64,000 nt of DNA from Papio anubis (GCF_008728515.1 NC_044985.1:83243392-83307391); one strand, 5' to 3'. Shown: positions 1 to 13,590, counted from the first letter of the stretch. A program made the numbers and translations. The notes: generated from the letters alone by a model not told the origin.

Positions 1-3000
1 TTTTTGTAGCTATTCTTTACCAAGCTGAGGAAATTCCCACTCTATTCCTAGTTTGCTGAGAATTTTTATAATGAATGGGGGTTAGATTTTTATCAAATGC
101 TTTTTCTGAACCTATTAATATGATCATGTGTTTTTTTTCTTTTTCTTTTTGATGTGATAAATTACATTAATTGGTTTTCAAATGTTAAATCAGCCTTGCA
201 TACATGGGATAAATTCCACTTGGTTATGTTGTATATTTCTTTTTTTTAATTATTGAATTCAATTTGCTAATATTTTGTTGAGGAGTTTTGCATTTATAAA
301 TTCATGAGAGGTACTGGTCTGCAGTTTTCCTTTCTTGTAATGTCTGTGTGATTTTTGTCTTAGGGTAATGCTGGTCTCATAGAAAGAGTATTCCCTCTGT
401 TTCTCTCCTTAGGAAGAGATTGCAGAAAATTGGTGTAATTTCCTTCTTAAATATTTGGCAGAATTCACCAGTGAACACATCTGTCATGGTAGGTTCATGA
501 CAGATGAGTCATTTCTCTTTTTTAGAATATTATTATTGATTTAACTTCTTTAATAGCTATAGACTAGATTGTCTATTTCTTCTTGTTTGGGTTTTGAAAA
601 CTTGTGTCTTTCAATAGATGGGTCTGTTTCATCTAGGTTATCAATTTTGTAGGTATAGAGTTGATCATAATATTTATTATCATTTTAATTATCATTCTAA
701 TGTCTATAAGGTCTGTAATGATGTTTCTTCTTTCATTTTTGATACTAATATTTGTGTCTTCCTTCTTTTTTTATTAGCCTGGCTAGAGGCTTATCAATTG
801 TACTGATCTTTTAAAAAAATCCAGCTTCTGACCTTTTGCTTCTGGCTTTGATGGTTTTTCTCTGTTGATTTCGTGGGTTTTAAATTTCACTGGCTTCTGC
901 ACTTGTTTTTTACTATTTCTGCTTACTTTGCATTTAGTTTTCTATTCTTTTCCTAGTTTCCTAAGGTGGAGGCTTCGATTATTGAACCTTTCCTTTTTCT
1001 AATATATGCTTTCAATGCTATAAACTTCCTTCTAAGCACTGCTTTCACTTCATTCCCCAAATTGTGATAAATTGTATTTTCATTTTCATTTAGTTCAAAA
1101 TATCTTTAAAATTCTCTTGAAATTTTTTCTTTGGCCATGTGTTATTTAGAAACATGTTGCTTAATCTCCAAGTATTTTGGGATTTCCCAGCTACCTTTTT
1201 GTTATCAATTTCTAGTTTAATTCCACTGTGGTCTGAGGGCAGACATTTTTTAATTTCTGTAATTTTAAATTTCTTAAGGTGTGTTTTCAATGGCCCAGAA
1301 TTTTATCTATCTTGATAAATGTTCCATGTGAATTTAAGAAAAATGTGTAAACTGTTGTTGTTGGATGTAGTAGTCTATAGATGTCAATTATATACAGTTG
1401 ACTGATGGGGCTGTTGAGTTAAACTATGTCCTTATTGATTTTCTGCCTTCTGGATCTGTTCATTTCTGACAGAGTGTTAAAGTCTGTAAGTGCAAGAGTG
1501 AATTCATCTATTTTTCCTTGCAGTTCTATCAGTTTTTGTCTCACATATTTTGACAATCTGTTGTCATATATGTTAAAGTTTTTATATCTCCTTGCAGAAC
1601 TGACCTCTTTATCATTTTATAATGCCCCTCTTTATCCCTGATAACTTTCCTTGCTCTGAAGTCTGCTCTGTCTGAAATTAATATAGCTACTTTTACTTTT
1701 TAAATTAATATCAGCATGGTATATTTATCTTCCTTCTTTTATTTGTAATCTATATATCTCTTTGTATTTAAAGTGGAATTCTTGCAGACAACGTGTAGTT
1801 AGGTCTTTTTTTAAAAATCTACTTGTCAATCTCTGCCATTTAATTGATTTTATTTAGACTATTGACACTTAAAGTGATTATTAATATGGTTGGATTAATA
1901 CCTACGATATTTTTACTTTTTTCTATCTGTTGCCATTTTTCTTTGTTTTTATTTTTGTCTTCACAGTTTTTCTGCCTTTTGTTGTTTTAATTTAGCATGT
2001 TATATAATTCCATCTTCTCTCCTTTCTTAGCATATTATTCATGCTTCGTCATGCTTCTTTTTTTTTCTCTTTTAGTGGTTGTCTTAAAGTGTGCAATATA
2101 CATTCACAACAAATCTAAGCCCACTTTTAAAAAACACTACACAACTTCAGCATCATGCAATTTCTTTTTTTTTCTTACTGTTTTTTGAAACAGGGTCTTG
2201 CTCTGTCACAAGTTCTTTGTAATAACAGGATATTTCCAATTCTTCCCTTCTCTCCCTTGCCTCATTGCTGTCATTCATTTTACTTATATGTAAACATATA
2301 TGTATCTATAAAATTGAATACATTGTTGATATTATTTTGAACAAATTTTTGTGTTAGATTAAGAATAAGTAAAATGAAAGTTTCTATTTTACTTTCACTT
2401 ACGCATCCCCCCATGCTGTTCCTTTCTTTATGTCGATTTAAATTTCTGACCTATATAATTTTTCTTCTCTCTAAATAACTTTTCTTAACATTTCTTGCAA
2501 GGCAGGTACATTTGCAGCAAATGTCCTCATTTTTGTTTTGCTGAGAAATTATTGATTTTTCTTTCAGTTTTGGGAATAATTTTATAGGGTACAAAATTCA
2601 GGGTTGATGGTTTTTTTATTTAACTCTTTGAATGTTTCACTCCGCTCTCTTCTTGCTTGTATACTTTCCGGGGAGAGAGATACAATTCTTAGCTTTGCTC
2701 CTCTCTAGGTAAGGTGTTTTTCCTCTTTGGCTTCTTTCAAAAATTTTAAAAAACCTTTGATTCTCTGAAATTTGAATATAAAATGCCCAGATTTTGTTTG
2801 GCAATTATTCTGCTTAATGTTTTCTGTGATTCCTGGATCTATGGTTTGGCATCTGACATTAATCTAAAGAAACTCTCAGTCATTATTGCTTCCAGTATTT
2901 CTTCTGTTCCTTTTCTTTTTCTTCTCCATCTGGTATTTGCATTAAACAAATGGTATACCTTGTTTTAGTTGTCCTACAGTCCTTGGATATTCTGTTCTGT

Positions 3001-3870
3001 TTTTTCAGTCTGTTTTCTCTTTGCTTTTCTGTTTTGGGAGTTTCTGTTGTCATATGTCTTCAAGTTCACAGATTATTTCCTCAGGAATATCCAGTCTACT
3101 AATAAGCCCATGAAAAGCATTTTTCATTTCTGTTACAGTATTTTTTTTATCTCTAGTACATCTTTTTACTCTTTCTTAGAATTTCCATCTCTCTGCTTAC
3201 CTTATTTACCTGTTTTTGTATGTTGTCTCCTTTATCCATTAAAGCTCTTAGCATACTAGTAATTATTTGTTTTAATTCCTGGTTAAATATCAACATTTCT
3301 GATGTATCTAACTCTGGTTCTGATGCTTGTCAGTCTCTTCAAACCATACTTGTTGCCTTTTTGGATACCTTATAATTTTTCTGTTAAAAAGTAGACATGA
3401 TATGTGAGGTAAAATGATGTACAGGGTAAATAGGTCTTTGATAATGTGGTAGTAAGGCAAAGTTGTTTTCTATATTCCCATGATTAGTTATCAGTCTTTT
3501 AGGGTGCCTGTGCCCCTGAACTATGAGCTTTATCAGTGCTTCTCAGTTTTCTCCCTTCTCCCTGTGAGACAGGATGGGTAAAAAAAGTTGGAGTTGGGTA
3601 TTTCTCCTTTTCCATGTGGAAAACTGGAGTTGGGCATTTCTCTTCCCCTTGGTGGTTAAGGCTCTGATTAAACCCCAACACATTCGGGTCTGATGAAATA
3701 GTTTCTCCTGAGGACAGGCCTTGTTAAGAATAGAATATGGAGGTTTCTGTTTGTGGGTGTCTATTCTAGTAAATTGTGATTCTCTGTGTTCCCCTGCTGG
3801 TCTTTCCAATTTTGAAGTTTTCCCTGTGTCCTCACTCCTCTTACAGATACAAGAAGAGTTGTTGGTTTTT
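1..3870 (-). mobile_element. Ancient L1 (L1M-type) LINE, antisense
   Basis: Read on the minus strand this is a degraded L1. Positions 1-480 match the antisense of the reverse-transcriptase region of ORF2. About 540-2120 match the antisense of the ORF2 N-terminal/endonuclease part. About 2480-3860 resemble the antisense of ORF1/5' UTR sequence of old L1M elements. No reading frame of more than about 100 codons survives, so it is a fossil. It runs off the left edge of the window. Subfamily and inner boundaries are from recalled consensus and are approximate. Confidence 0.8.
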
Positions 3871-3929
3871 TAGAATCTTCAGCTTTTTACTTCTTTTGCT
3901 TATTTTAACAAGAATAATAATACCAAGTG

Positions 3930-4500
3930 TCAGCAAGTGTCAGTGAAAGTAAAAAATGATGCAACCACTTTAGACAAACAATTTCACAGTTTCTTATAAA
4001 GTTGAATATACACTTATCAAAGAACCCATCAATTTCACTTTTAGGTACTTACCCAAGAAAAATGAAACCTATGTTCTCACAAAGACCAGTGCATAAATGT
4101 TCATAGTAGCTTTATTCATAATAACCAAAAGTTGTGAGCAGCCTAAATGTAACCTACTGACACATGCAACACAAATGAATCTGAAAACATGATGCGGTGT
4201 GAAAGAAGTCAGACACAAAAGAGTACATACTTTGTAATTGAATTTATATCAAATTCTACAACAAACAAAATTAATCTACTGCGGTGTAAAGTAGATCAGT
4301 GTTTTCCTAGGGTCTGTAGGGGAGGGGGTTGACTGCAAAGGGACATGAAGAAACTTTCTGGGTGATGTGGATGTTCCATATCCTGATTGTGGTGATGGTA
4401 GTTCCACAGACATACACATTTGTCAAACTTATCTAAATGTATGCTTAAAATGGATGCATTTTATTCATGTAAATTATACCTTGATAAAGTTGATTTTTTA
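3930..4500 (+). mobile_element. L1M 3'-end fragment, sense
   Basis: This stretch carries the usual end of L1 ORF2 and its 3' UTR in degraded form: a tract on the small-animal-like order 'cagtttcttataaagtt', then 'ttacccaagaaaaatgaaa', then 'gtagctttattcataat'. It lies in the opposite orientation to the L1M sequence just upstream, so it is a separate insertion or an inverted piece. It is non-coding now. Confidence 0.75.
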
Positions 4501-4898
4501 AAAAAGTAAGTTCTCATGGTAACTGAGAAACTATGACAATAATCTAATTATCCAAACCACTGTGATATACTCAAGTCTAACATACCAATGATAAATTAAC
4601 CCCTTATGCTTGAGGAAGGCATTTAAGTACCTAGCTTCCCTTATTAATGAACTGAAATACCTTCCTACAATGCCATCAGGAAAATAAATATAAATTGTTC
4701 TATTCCTTGGTGTATTTAAAAGTAGTAGCATTTATTAAGTCTGAAAGAGAAATGAATGTAAAGCATTTAAAAATTACTTTCTTTATTTTTTAAATATGCC
4801 GCATTATGTTGAATGGCCTTTAAACACAAAACCCAGCACATGAGAAGTTCCAAAGTGTCATCTAGGTCTTCACTTCTGGGTCTGCTTTCAGTTGTTAC
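4501..4898. other. Anonymous flank upstream of the retrocopy
   Basis: AT-rich DNA with no repeat I recognise. Its one notable property is an ATG at 4813 that is in frame with the retrocopy downstream. Two runs of pyrimidine/A sequence near 4770-4800 do not form a recognisable promoter. Confidence 0.6.
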
Positions 4899-6348
4899 AG
4901 AAAATTGTCTACATTTGGGGAGCTCGGCGGCTTGGCGAGCCCCTTCGGTGACCAAGCTCCGGGCCCCAGCCGCCGCTGGGCGCGGCATTTTTATTCAAGC
5001 GACGCTAAGGGAGCCCGGCTGCGCCCGGTGCATTGTGGGAGAAGCCCGCGGCCTGTTTTCAGGAGGAGGCGGAGGGCGCAAAGCGAGCTGGTGGATCCAT
5101 AAAGAATTCTGCCAACCCGCAGAGGGAGGGGAGGGGCTGAGCTGTGAGGCGAGCGGGGACCCAAGAACTGTGTGTACAGGGGAGTCCTTCAACCCAGAAA
5201 GTTACGAATTGGACAGGAGCTTCTGGCTAACCAGATTCACTGAAATGAAGGGCACAGGCTGGAAAGTGTCCCAAGATGTCCTACAAAAATTGCTGAAATC
5301 TTTACAGGTGAACCATTTCCAAGAAGATAAGCAGTTTCTGGGAGCCGTTATGCCAAGGCTTGACATTAGAATGGACACTTGTGTCATTCCTTTGAGGCAC
5401 GGTGGGCGTTCCTTGGTTCAAACCACAGATTACATTTACCCGATCGTAGAAGACCCTTACATGACAGGCAGGATAGCAAGTGCCAGTGTCCTCAGTGACT
5501 TCTATGCAGTGGGGGTCATGGAATGTGACAATATGCTGATGCTCCTTGGAGTCAGTAATAAAATGACTGACAGGGAAGGGGATAAAGTGATGCCTCTGAT
5601 TAACCAAGGTTTTAAAGATGCAGCTGAAGAAGCAGGAACATCTGTAACCAGCGGCCAAACAGTACTAAACCCCTGGATTGTCCTGGGAGGAGTCGCTACC
5701 ACTGTCTGCCAGCCCAGTGAATTTATCATGCCAGACAATGCAGTGCCAGGAGACGTGCTGGTGTTGACAAAACCCCTGGGGACACAGGTGGCAGTGGCTG
5801 TGCACCAGTGGCTGGATATTCCTGAGAAATGGAATAAGATTAAACTAGTGTTCACTCAAGAAGATATAGAGCTGGCCTACCAGGAGGCCATGATGAACAT
5901 GGCAAGGCTCAACAGGACAGCTGCAGGACTCATGCACACGTTCAATGCCCACGCGGCCACTGACATCACGGGCTTTGGGATTTGGGGCCACACGCAGAAC
6001 CTGGCCAAGCAGCAGAGGAACGAAGTGTCGTTTGTAATTCACAACCTCCCAGTGCTTGCCAAGATGGCCGTGGTGAGCAAGGCATGCGGAAACATGTTCG
6101 GCCTCATGCATGGGACCTGCCCAGAGACCACAGGCAGCCTTCTGATCTGTTTACCACGTCAGCAAGCAGCTCGGTTCTGTGCAGAGATAAAGTCCCCCAA
6201 ATATGGTGAAGGCCACCAAGCATGGATTATTGGGATTGTAGAGAAGGGCAACTGCACAGCCAGAATCATAGACAAACCCGAGATCATTGAGGTCGCACCA
6301 CAAGTGGCCCCTCAAAATGTGAATCCCACATCCGGGGCCACCTCTTAA
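4813..6348 (+). CDS. Chimeric open frame: host DNA + SEPHS1 5' UTR + SEPHS1-like protein
   Basis: A 511-codon frame with no stop. Codons 1-29 lie in the DNA flanking the insertion; codons 30-35 cover the target-site duplication; codons 36-119 are the translated 5' UTR (Gly/Arg/Ala-rich); residues 120-511 are the SEPHS1-like part. Within it the AIRS-type kinase fold is recognisable: [10 protein letters not shown] near residue 205, the SDFYAVGV segment near 228, the altered TSGQT near 279-283, and the conserved [11 protein letters not shown] stretch near 382-392. The parental Met is Val120, so translation would need ATG 4813 or the internal ATG at 5245 (Met145), which would lose the first 25 residues. 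I see no TATA box or CpG-rich promoter upstream of 4813. Transcription and translation are unproven, and the open upstream part may be chance. Confidence 0.35.
   Translation: MAFKHKTQHMRSSKVSSRSSLLGLLSVVTENCLHLGSSAAWRAPSVTKLRAPAAAGRGIFIQATLREPGCARCIVGEARGLFSGGGGGRKASWWIHKEFCQPAEGGEGLSCEASGDPRTVCTGESFNPESYELDRSFWLTRFTEMKGTGWKVSQDVLQKLLKSLQVNHFQEDKQFLGAVMPRLDIRMDTCVIPLRHGGRSLVQTTDYIYPIVEDPYMTGRIASASVLSDFYAVGVMECDNMLMLLGVSNKMTDREGDKVMPLINQGFKDAAEEAGTSVTSGQTVLNPWIVLGGVATTVCQPSEFIMPDNAVPGDVLVLTKPLGTQVAVAVHQWLDIPEKWNKIKLVFTQEDIELAYQEAMMNMARLNRTAAGLMHTFNAHAATDITGFGIWGHTQNLAKQQRNEVSFVIHNLPVLAKMAVVSKACGNMFGLMHGTCPETTGSLLICLPRQQAARFCAEIKSPKYGEGHQAWIIGIVEKGNCTARIIDKPEIIEVAPQVAPQNVNPTSGATS
4899..4916 (+). 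repeat. Target-site duplication, 5' copy (SEPHS1 retrocopy)
   Basis: The 18 bases AGAAAATTGTCTACATTT recur at 8095-8112 with one change (T to C at the tenth base). The pair brackets the GC-rich start and the A-rich end of the retrocopy, as expected for L1-mediated insertion. Confidence 0.9.
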
Positions 6349-8094
6349 TCTAGACAGAAATAGCTGTTTGGTTTTGTTTTTAAATAGATCTATTTCCTTT
6401 ATCATCACTTCAATTAACGACTATAAACAACAGAAATCTCATTGTGTCTACATATCAGGTGACCTTAGGTCGGTTTGTAAGTGGATACGATTAATAAAAT
6501 AAAATCCATTGCTTTTTTTTCCTGTTACATTAAGTGAAGATGCACCTAATCTTGAGGCAGCTTCTGAGTTGAGAATTATATTGTTATCCAATACCGTTCA
6601 TTCATTTTGAATCTTTAGACACTTACCTCTTGCCGCATAGGCTCTTTTTAAAGTTGCTTTCACATAGCACAGACATTACCAGTAGTCGTGTCAAATAGCA
6701 GTTGGTATATAGATCCCATTTGATGTATATTTATCATGTCTGATTTTTTTTTTTTTAAAGCATCTTGAATGGTTTTCTGGAGAGACAGCATTGGTAAGTG
6801 GCATATGACGGTATCCCAGTTATAAAAGGGTTGCATGATTTCTTTGAATATTTGATTTGGAAAAGCCTAGTCTTATCTCTCAAGAGCATCTTGGACCCAG
6901 AACATTCTCCCATAGTGCATTCAGTAGTGCATTCAGTTCAACATGGCAAGTGCTTCACTGCTTGGAGAACACTTTGAAGAGAAAAAAAAGAAATCTTATT
7001 TCTTTTTTTGTAGACTTCCTGATATTTACAGTAACATCACTAGCTGTTTTCTTTATCGATAGCAAAAAAGGATACTTTTTGCAATGTAATTAGATGTTCT
7101 ATAGTGCTACAAGGAATTGCCTTCCGAAAGGAGGTTCATGTATAATACTCATTTACAATTCAATATACAATTACACAAATAATTTTAAAATATAATCAAT
7201 AATAAAGACTGTTCTGTGGATGGTAGTGTTTAATACATTTTCTATTTTGTACAGTGATTTCAGGCCTTTTGTTTTCTTGAAATCAGCAGATAGCCTAATT
7301 CTTAGCATTATTTTGTCCTTTGCACCAGTAATTTTTTTGTGCACACTTTTTCTGATCTGTGTTAAAAACCTGCATTGCCAACATTGCAGCTCCAACTTAA
7401 ACTTGTTATTCAAATAAATATTTAATTTTTAAATTGCTCTTGTATAAGCAGATGACCCCTTTAGTATTATTTTAGAAGCATTGTGAGGGTTTTGCCTAAA
7501 ATACAATTTATTGGGAAAAACTAGATTTTAGTTTCATAAAACTTTTAAGTCTTTCATGGGACCTATATTTTCCTGAATTAATGTAATTCTAGAATAAATA
7601 GGCAATCTTGAAAGGTGTTACTTGTGTTTCGTAAAGCGGAGGCTTCCTTATATTTTAACCTACTAAGCAATTGAGGGATTCCTGTCATTAAGCACAAGGG
7701 CAGTGGATCCTCAAGTGCCTGTCTTCATCAGAGAAAAAACAGCACATTCTGCACGTTTCTGGTGCTTCCTGCTCACAGGCACCAAAGCCGCACATGTAAA
7801 CTGACTTCTTGCCAAAGGAAATGACCCCCTGGGAAGAGGGAGCTCCTGGAAGAGGCTTTAACTCAGACGTGCCCTCCTCCAGGAACCAGCGTGCAGGGCA
7901 GCCTTTATGCATGTGTAACTGGACCTTCAGCCAAAAGCATGGTGTGCAGCATGGAAGAGCCTTCTATGGAACTGAAATTGATTGGACATTTTATAGGAAT
8001 TGATACAGATGTTGGTCCTCAAAAGCTACAAACCAGTGGTCTGCAAAATAAAATGTGTTGGAAACCTCTGAGTAAGAGGAAGAAAAAAAAAGAA
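4917..8094 (+). pseudogene. SEPHS1: Processed retrocopy of SEPHS1, full length with UTRs
   Basis: An intronless copy of the SEPHS1 mRNA. The GC-rich stretch 4917-5169 is the expected 5' UTR. Codons 5170-6345 align, without any gap, to the 392-residue selenophosphate synthetase 1 family protein, with stop TAA at 6346-6348. A 3' UTR of about 1.7 kb follows, with AATAAA at 8047 and an A-rich tail at about 8083-8094; another AATAAA lies near 6493. An 18-bp target-site duplication flanks it. The parental start codon is GTG here (5170-5172). From memory of the human parent there are some 35-40 amino-acid changes, more of them in the N-terminal half. Changed sites include Cys31 to Trp and a glycine of the TGGQT motif to Ser; Thr29 is kept. 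SEPHS1 itself lacks clear selenophosphate synthase activity, so loss of motif residues is hard to interpret. Best read as a pseudogene with an accidentally open frame. Confidence 0.95.
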
Positions 8095-8112
8095 AGAAAA
8101 TTGCCTACATTT
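8095..8112 (+). repeat. Target-site duplication, 3' copy (SEPHS1 retrocopy)
   Basis: AGAAAATTGCCTACATTT follows the A-rich tail and matches 4899-4916 at 17 of 18 bases. It fixes the right edge of the retrocopy. Confidence 0.9.
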
Positions 8113-10069
<1,957 letters not shown>

Positions 10070-10170
10070 TTCTCTCACTTTAAAAACTAGGAAACTGAGT
10101 CCCCAAAAAGCTAAAGAATATGCCAGAAATCACAAAACTGATTAATAGCAGAGCCAAGGCATGTGTCTTC
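10070..10170 (+). mobile_element. MIR SINE fragment
   Basis: The order 'aggaaactgagtcccca', then 'ccagaaatcaca', then 'agcagagccaaggcat' is the core-to-3' part of an old MIR in sense orientation. It is short and diverged. Confidence 0.65.
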
Positions 10171-10771
10171 CGATTGGAGTTACTTCTTTGGTTTTTTTAA
10201 ATTTTAATTATGATTTTATTCTATAACATATAAAAGTGTCAGCATAATACTAGATTATGAAAAAACAGTGAAGCTCATTTCTGCATAAAATTTACTCGCC
10301 TGCTTCCAATAGCCTGGACAACCAGTAGGCTAGGAATCAATGGCCCAATTCACCATATAATCCTAATCATATCTATCTTTACTATGTCCACAAAAGGAAG
10401 TGATGAATCTGTTTAAAAGAAAAATTAAGTCCAAGTATACTCTCAACCCTTACCAACAAGATGCTACAGGAAAACACGCTGATTATGTGTTAACTGGTAA
10501 GAATATTTCTTCTTCCCTTCCTTATCCTCTCCTTCCTTCTACTTCTCTTTCCAGAGGGAATCATTCTGGGATACACAGAAACCTGGGGATGGGCATGCCA
10601 TGAAGTCTGGAGGGGCTCAGTAATGACATGAGCCCGTGGGATGGGATCAAGATACACCTTTGCTTCACCCTCTGTCACCAGTGTCTTTAGACACACCAGT
10701 TTCTTCAGGTAGGGAAAAAGGCACTCAGGAATAAAAGACTGCTATCCCCAGGGAAATGAAAGTAGAGAACA
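10171..10771. other. Intergenic DNA, nothing recognised
   Basis: About 600 bases without a recognisable repeat or conserved reading frame. Confidence 0.5.
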
Positions 10772-11055
10772 GGCTGGGCACGGTGGCTCATGCTTGTAAT
10801 ATCAGCATTTTGACAGGCTGAGGCAGGCGGATTACCTGAGGTCAGAGTTCAAGACCAGCGTGGCTAACTTGGTGAAACCCCGTCTCTACTAAAAATACAA
10901 AACAAAAAAAATAGCTGGGGGTGGTGGTACACACTTGTAATCCCAGCTACTCAGGAGGCTGAGGCAGGAGAATCACTTGAACCAGGAGGGCGGAGCAGAA
11001 AGAGTCAGATCTGAGATCAGCCCAAGGACAGGAGTGAAACTCACCTGGGAAATAG
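10772..11055 (+). mobile_element. Alu (AluS-like)
   Basis: Both arms are present: 'ggctgggcacggtggctca' at the left end, an A-rich linker near 10895-10910, and a right arm starting 'agctgggggtggtggtaca'. The last 90 bases, from about 10980, are rearranged relative to a normal Alu and run into the GA-rich tract. Confidence 0.93.
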
Positions 11056-11298
11056 AAGAAAGAAAGAAAGAAAGAGAGAGAGAGAAAGAAAGAAAAGAAA
11101 GAAAGAAAAGGAAAGAAAGAAAGAGAAAGAAAGAAAGGAAAGAAAGGAAAGAAAGAAAGAAAGAAAGAAGGAAGGAAGGAAGGAAGGAAGGAAGGAAGGA
11201 AGGAAGGAAGGAAGGAAGGAAGGAAGGAAGGAAGGAAGGAAGGAAGGAAGGAAAGGAAGGAAGGAAGGAAGGAAGAAAAGAAGAAAGAAAGAAAGGAA
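11056..11298 (+). repeat. GAAA/GGAA microsatellite expanded from the Alu tail
   Basis: An A-rich Alu tail has become GAAA-type repeats (11056-11169), followed by 21 uninterrupted GGAA units at 11170-11253, one extra A, five more GGAA units at 11255-11274 and a GAAA-rich end. The long open frame through it is a by-product of the repeat and does not suggest a protein. Confidence 0.97.
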
Positions 11299-11559
11299 CA
11301 GAGAGGATTATGGCTTCTTTTTGTCAGGTCAGGAGGCAGTCATAAACTACAGACCACAAATCACAATCAAAAGAACTTTGTAAGGTCCTGTTACCTTGCA
11401 ACTAACTAATGTTTAGATTGTGTTACTCTGTTTTGTAGCAGTAATTACCAACAAAACCCTATTTTTTCTAATGTGATGGGAAAGGGCATATAGCATTTGC
11501 CTGCCTTTCAGGAGTAACAAAGGAGAAATCTGGGAGAAACCAAAACGACGTGGTGCAGA

Positions 11560-11745
11560 GCAGCTCAGTCATTTCCTTGTGATTTAACCTGCGGAAGTTA
11601 CTTAACCTGCCTCTCAGTTTCCTCATCTATAAATATGGAATAATATAGGACCTACTTCATAAGGATTAGCAAAACAATGTATGTAAAGCACTAAAGACAG
11701 TATTTGCATATAACAAGGGTTCAATAAAAATAATTGTGGTTGCTC
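11560..11745 (-). mobile_element. MIR SINE, antisense
   Basis: 'cctctcagtttcctcatct', then 'taatataggacctacttca', then 'gtaaagcacta' and 'ggttcaataaa' follow MIR read on the minus strand from its 3' part to its 5' part. Confidence 0.8.
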
Positions 11746-12160
11746 CATCATCTTTTTAAACTAAAATAGAAAAACCAGCTGAATTTCTAGGACTTGCGGC
11801 AAATAAAGAAAAAACACACACAGGAAGATAATTTAGGACAGATAAGGAAGGACCCCCCTGAGTCTAAGCAATCAAAGAGCTATTATAGATTTGCTGAACT
11901 GTGATTCTAAACCCAACTGTATGCTCTAAACGAAAAACAAGGACTCAATTAATGGTACTATAGCACATGCCCATGTTACACATACATGTGGCATTTGAAA
12001 AATGGTCCCATTGCCTTTTTCTGTCTTGACATCCAACTGTCAAAAATAACTTCATATATTCAATGATTGGACAGCCATTAGAATCCAATGTAAAACACTC
12101 ACAAGTCTCCTCAGAACTCTTGGTTTTAGAAATGGTAACTTTGGCAGTAACCTTAATGAT
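11746..12160. other. Intergenic DNA, nothing recognised
   Basis: No repeat family or gene is apparent. Confidence 0.5.
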
Positions 12161-12170
12161 GTGATACCTT

Positions 12171-12629
12171 GGCCCAGGGTGGTGGCTCACACCTGTAATC
12201 CCAGCACTTTGGGAGGCTGAGGAGGGCAGATCATGAGGTCAGGGGTTTGAGACCAGCCTGACCAACATGGTGAAGCCCCGTCTCTACTAAAAATACAAAA
12301 ATTAGCCAGGCGGCCGGGCGCCGTGGCTCAAGCCTGTAATCCCAGCACTTTGGGAGGCCGAGACGGGCGGATCACGAGGTCAGGAGATCGAGACCATCCT
12401 GGCTAACACAGTGAAACCCTGTCTCTACTAAAAAATACAAAAACAAAAAACAAAAAAAACACTAGCCGGGTGAGGTGGCGGGCGCCTGTAGTCCTAGCTA
12501 CTCGGGAGGCTGAGGCAGGAGAATGGCGTAAACCCAGGAGGCAAGGTTGCAGTGAGCAGAGATTGCGCCATTGCGCTCCAGCCTGGGCAACAGAGCAAGA
12601 CTCCGTCTCAAAAAAAAAAAAAAAAAAAA
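12171..12629 (+). mobile_element. Trimeric Alu: left arm of one Alu fused to a complete AluY-like Alu
   Basis: 12171-12310 is the left arm plus the start of the linker of an AluS-like element. At 12312 a second element starts afresh with 'ggccgggcgccgtggctca' and runs through both arms to a poly(A) at 12610-12629; its right arm ('ggcgggcgcctgtagtc', 'gagaatggcgt') is AluY-like. The outer flanks share GTGATACCTT (12161-12170 and 12630-12639), so one target-site duplication embraces the whole three-arm unit. The right arm of the first Alu is missing. Homologous recombination between two Alus, or retroposition of a trimer, would give this form. Confidence 0.9.
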
Positions 12630-12639
12630 GTGATACCTT

Positions 12640-13044
12640 TGGGGATCTAGTGAAATGGAGTTGCTTTTCCTTAGTGGAGTTTTTTTCTTTTGTCTATACT
12701 ATGATTTGTCACACCAGGTGTAAATGCACTGGAAAGCACACTGGCTTGAGGAATGGGGACTGTGATTACAGCCTGAATGCCACTCTGAAGATGACATTCT
12801 CTTCATAGCAGGCTTTTTTCTATGTAAAAATGAGGTTAAATTTGGGGATCATAAATGCCTCTACCACTCTAACATTTTATGGACTTAAAATTATACAGTT
12901 ATAAAATAGTGAGTTGGTTTTCCTGTCCATTATTACTCTAACTTCAGAACTGGTTTTTACACAGCACCTTTCTTTGAAAGTTCTAGGCATTGTGTACAGA
13001 CAACCAAGAAAATGGAGAGGAATGTTGAGATAAAATATACTTTA
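12640..13044. other. Intergenic DNA, nothing recognised
   Basis: No repeat family or gene is apparent. Confidence 0.5.
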
Positions 13045-13394
<350 letters not shown>

Positions 13395-13409
13395 AGAATT
13401 GGATCTGGG

Positions 13410-13590
13410 TTCAGATGTGAGCTCTTCCACTTTATTAGTGGCTTGGTATTGAGCAAATTAATGTGTCTGAGTCTAAATTTGTTCTGTCATGAAATATGAT
13501 TGTTTTACCTTCTTCATAGAGTTGCTCAAGGATTAAATGAGGCATAAGCCTCAGAGTAAGTGCTCTACAGAAGGGAGCTATGAGAGTGCC
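13410..13590 (-). mobile_element. MIR SINE, antisense, adjoining the AluJ
   Basis: The pattern 'ttcagatgtgagctcttcc', 'gagcaaattaatgtg', 'ggattaaatgaggcataa' and 'agtaagtgctctac' is an antisense MIR. The AluJ target-site duplication lies at its edge, so the Alu landed in or beside the MIR. Confidence 0.7.

Noticed and set aside
5302..6111. Minus-strand frames opposite the SEPHS1 copy
   Set aside because: Shadows of the conserved sense frame.
10977..11345. 122-codon Lys/Glu/Arg-rich frame
   Set aside because: It is the translation of the GAAA/GGAA microsatellite and the Alu tail.
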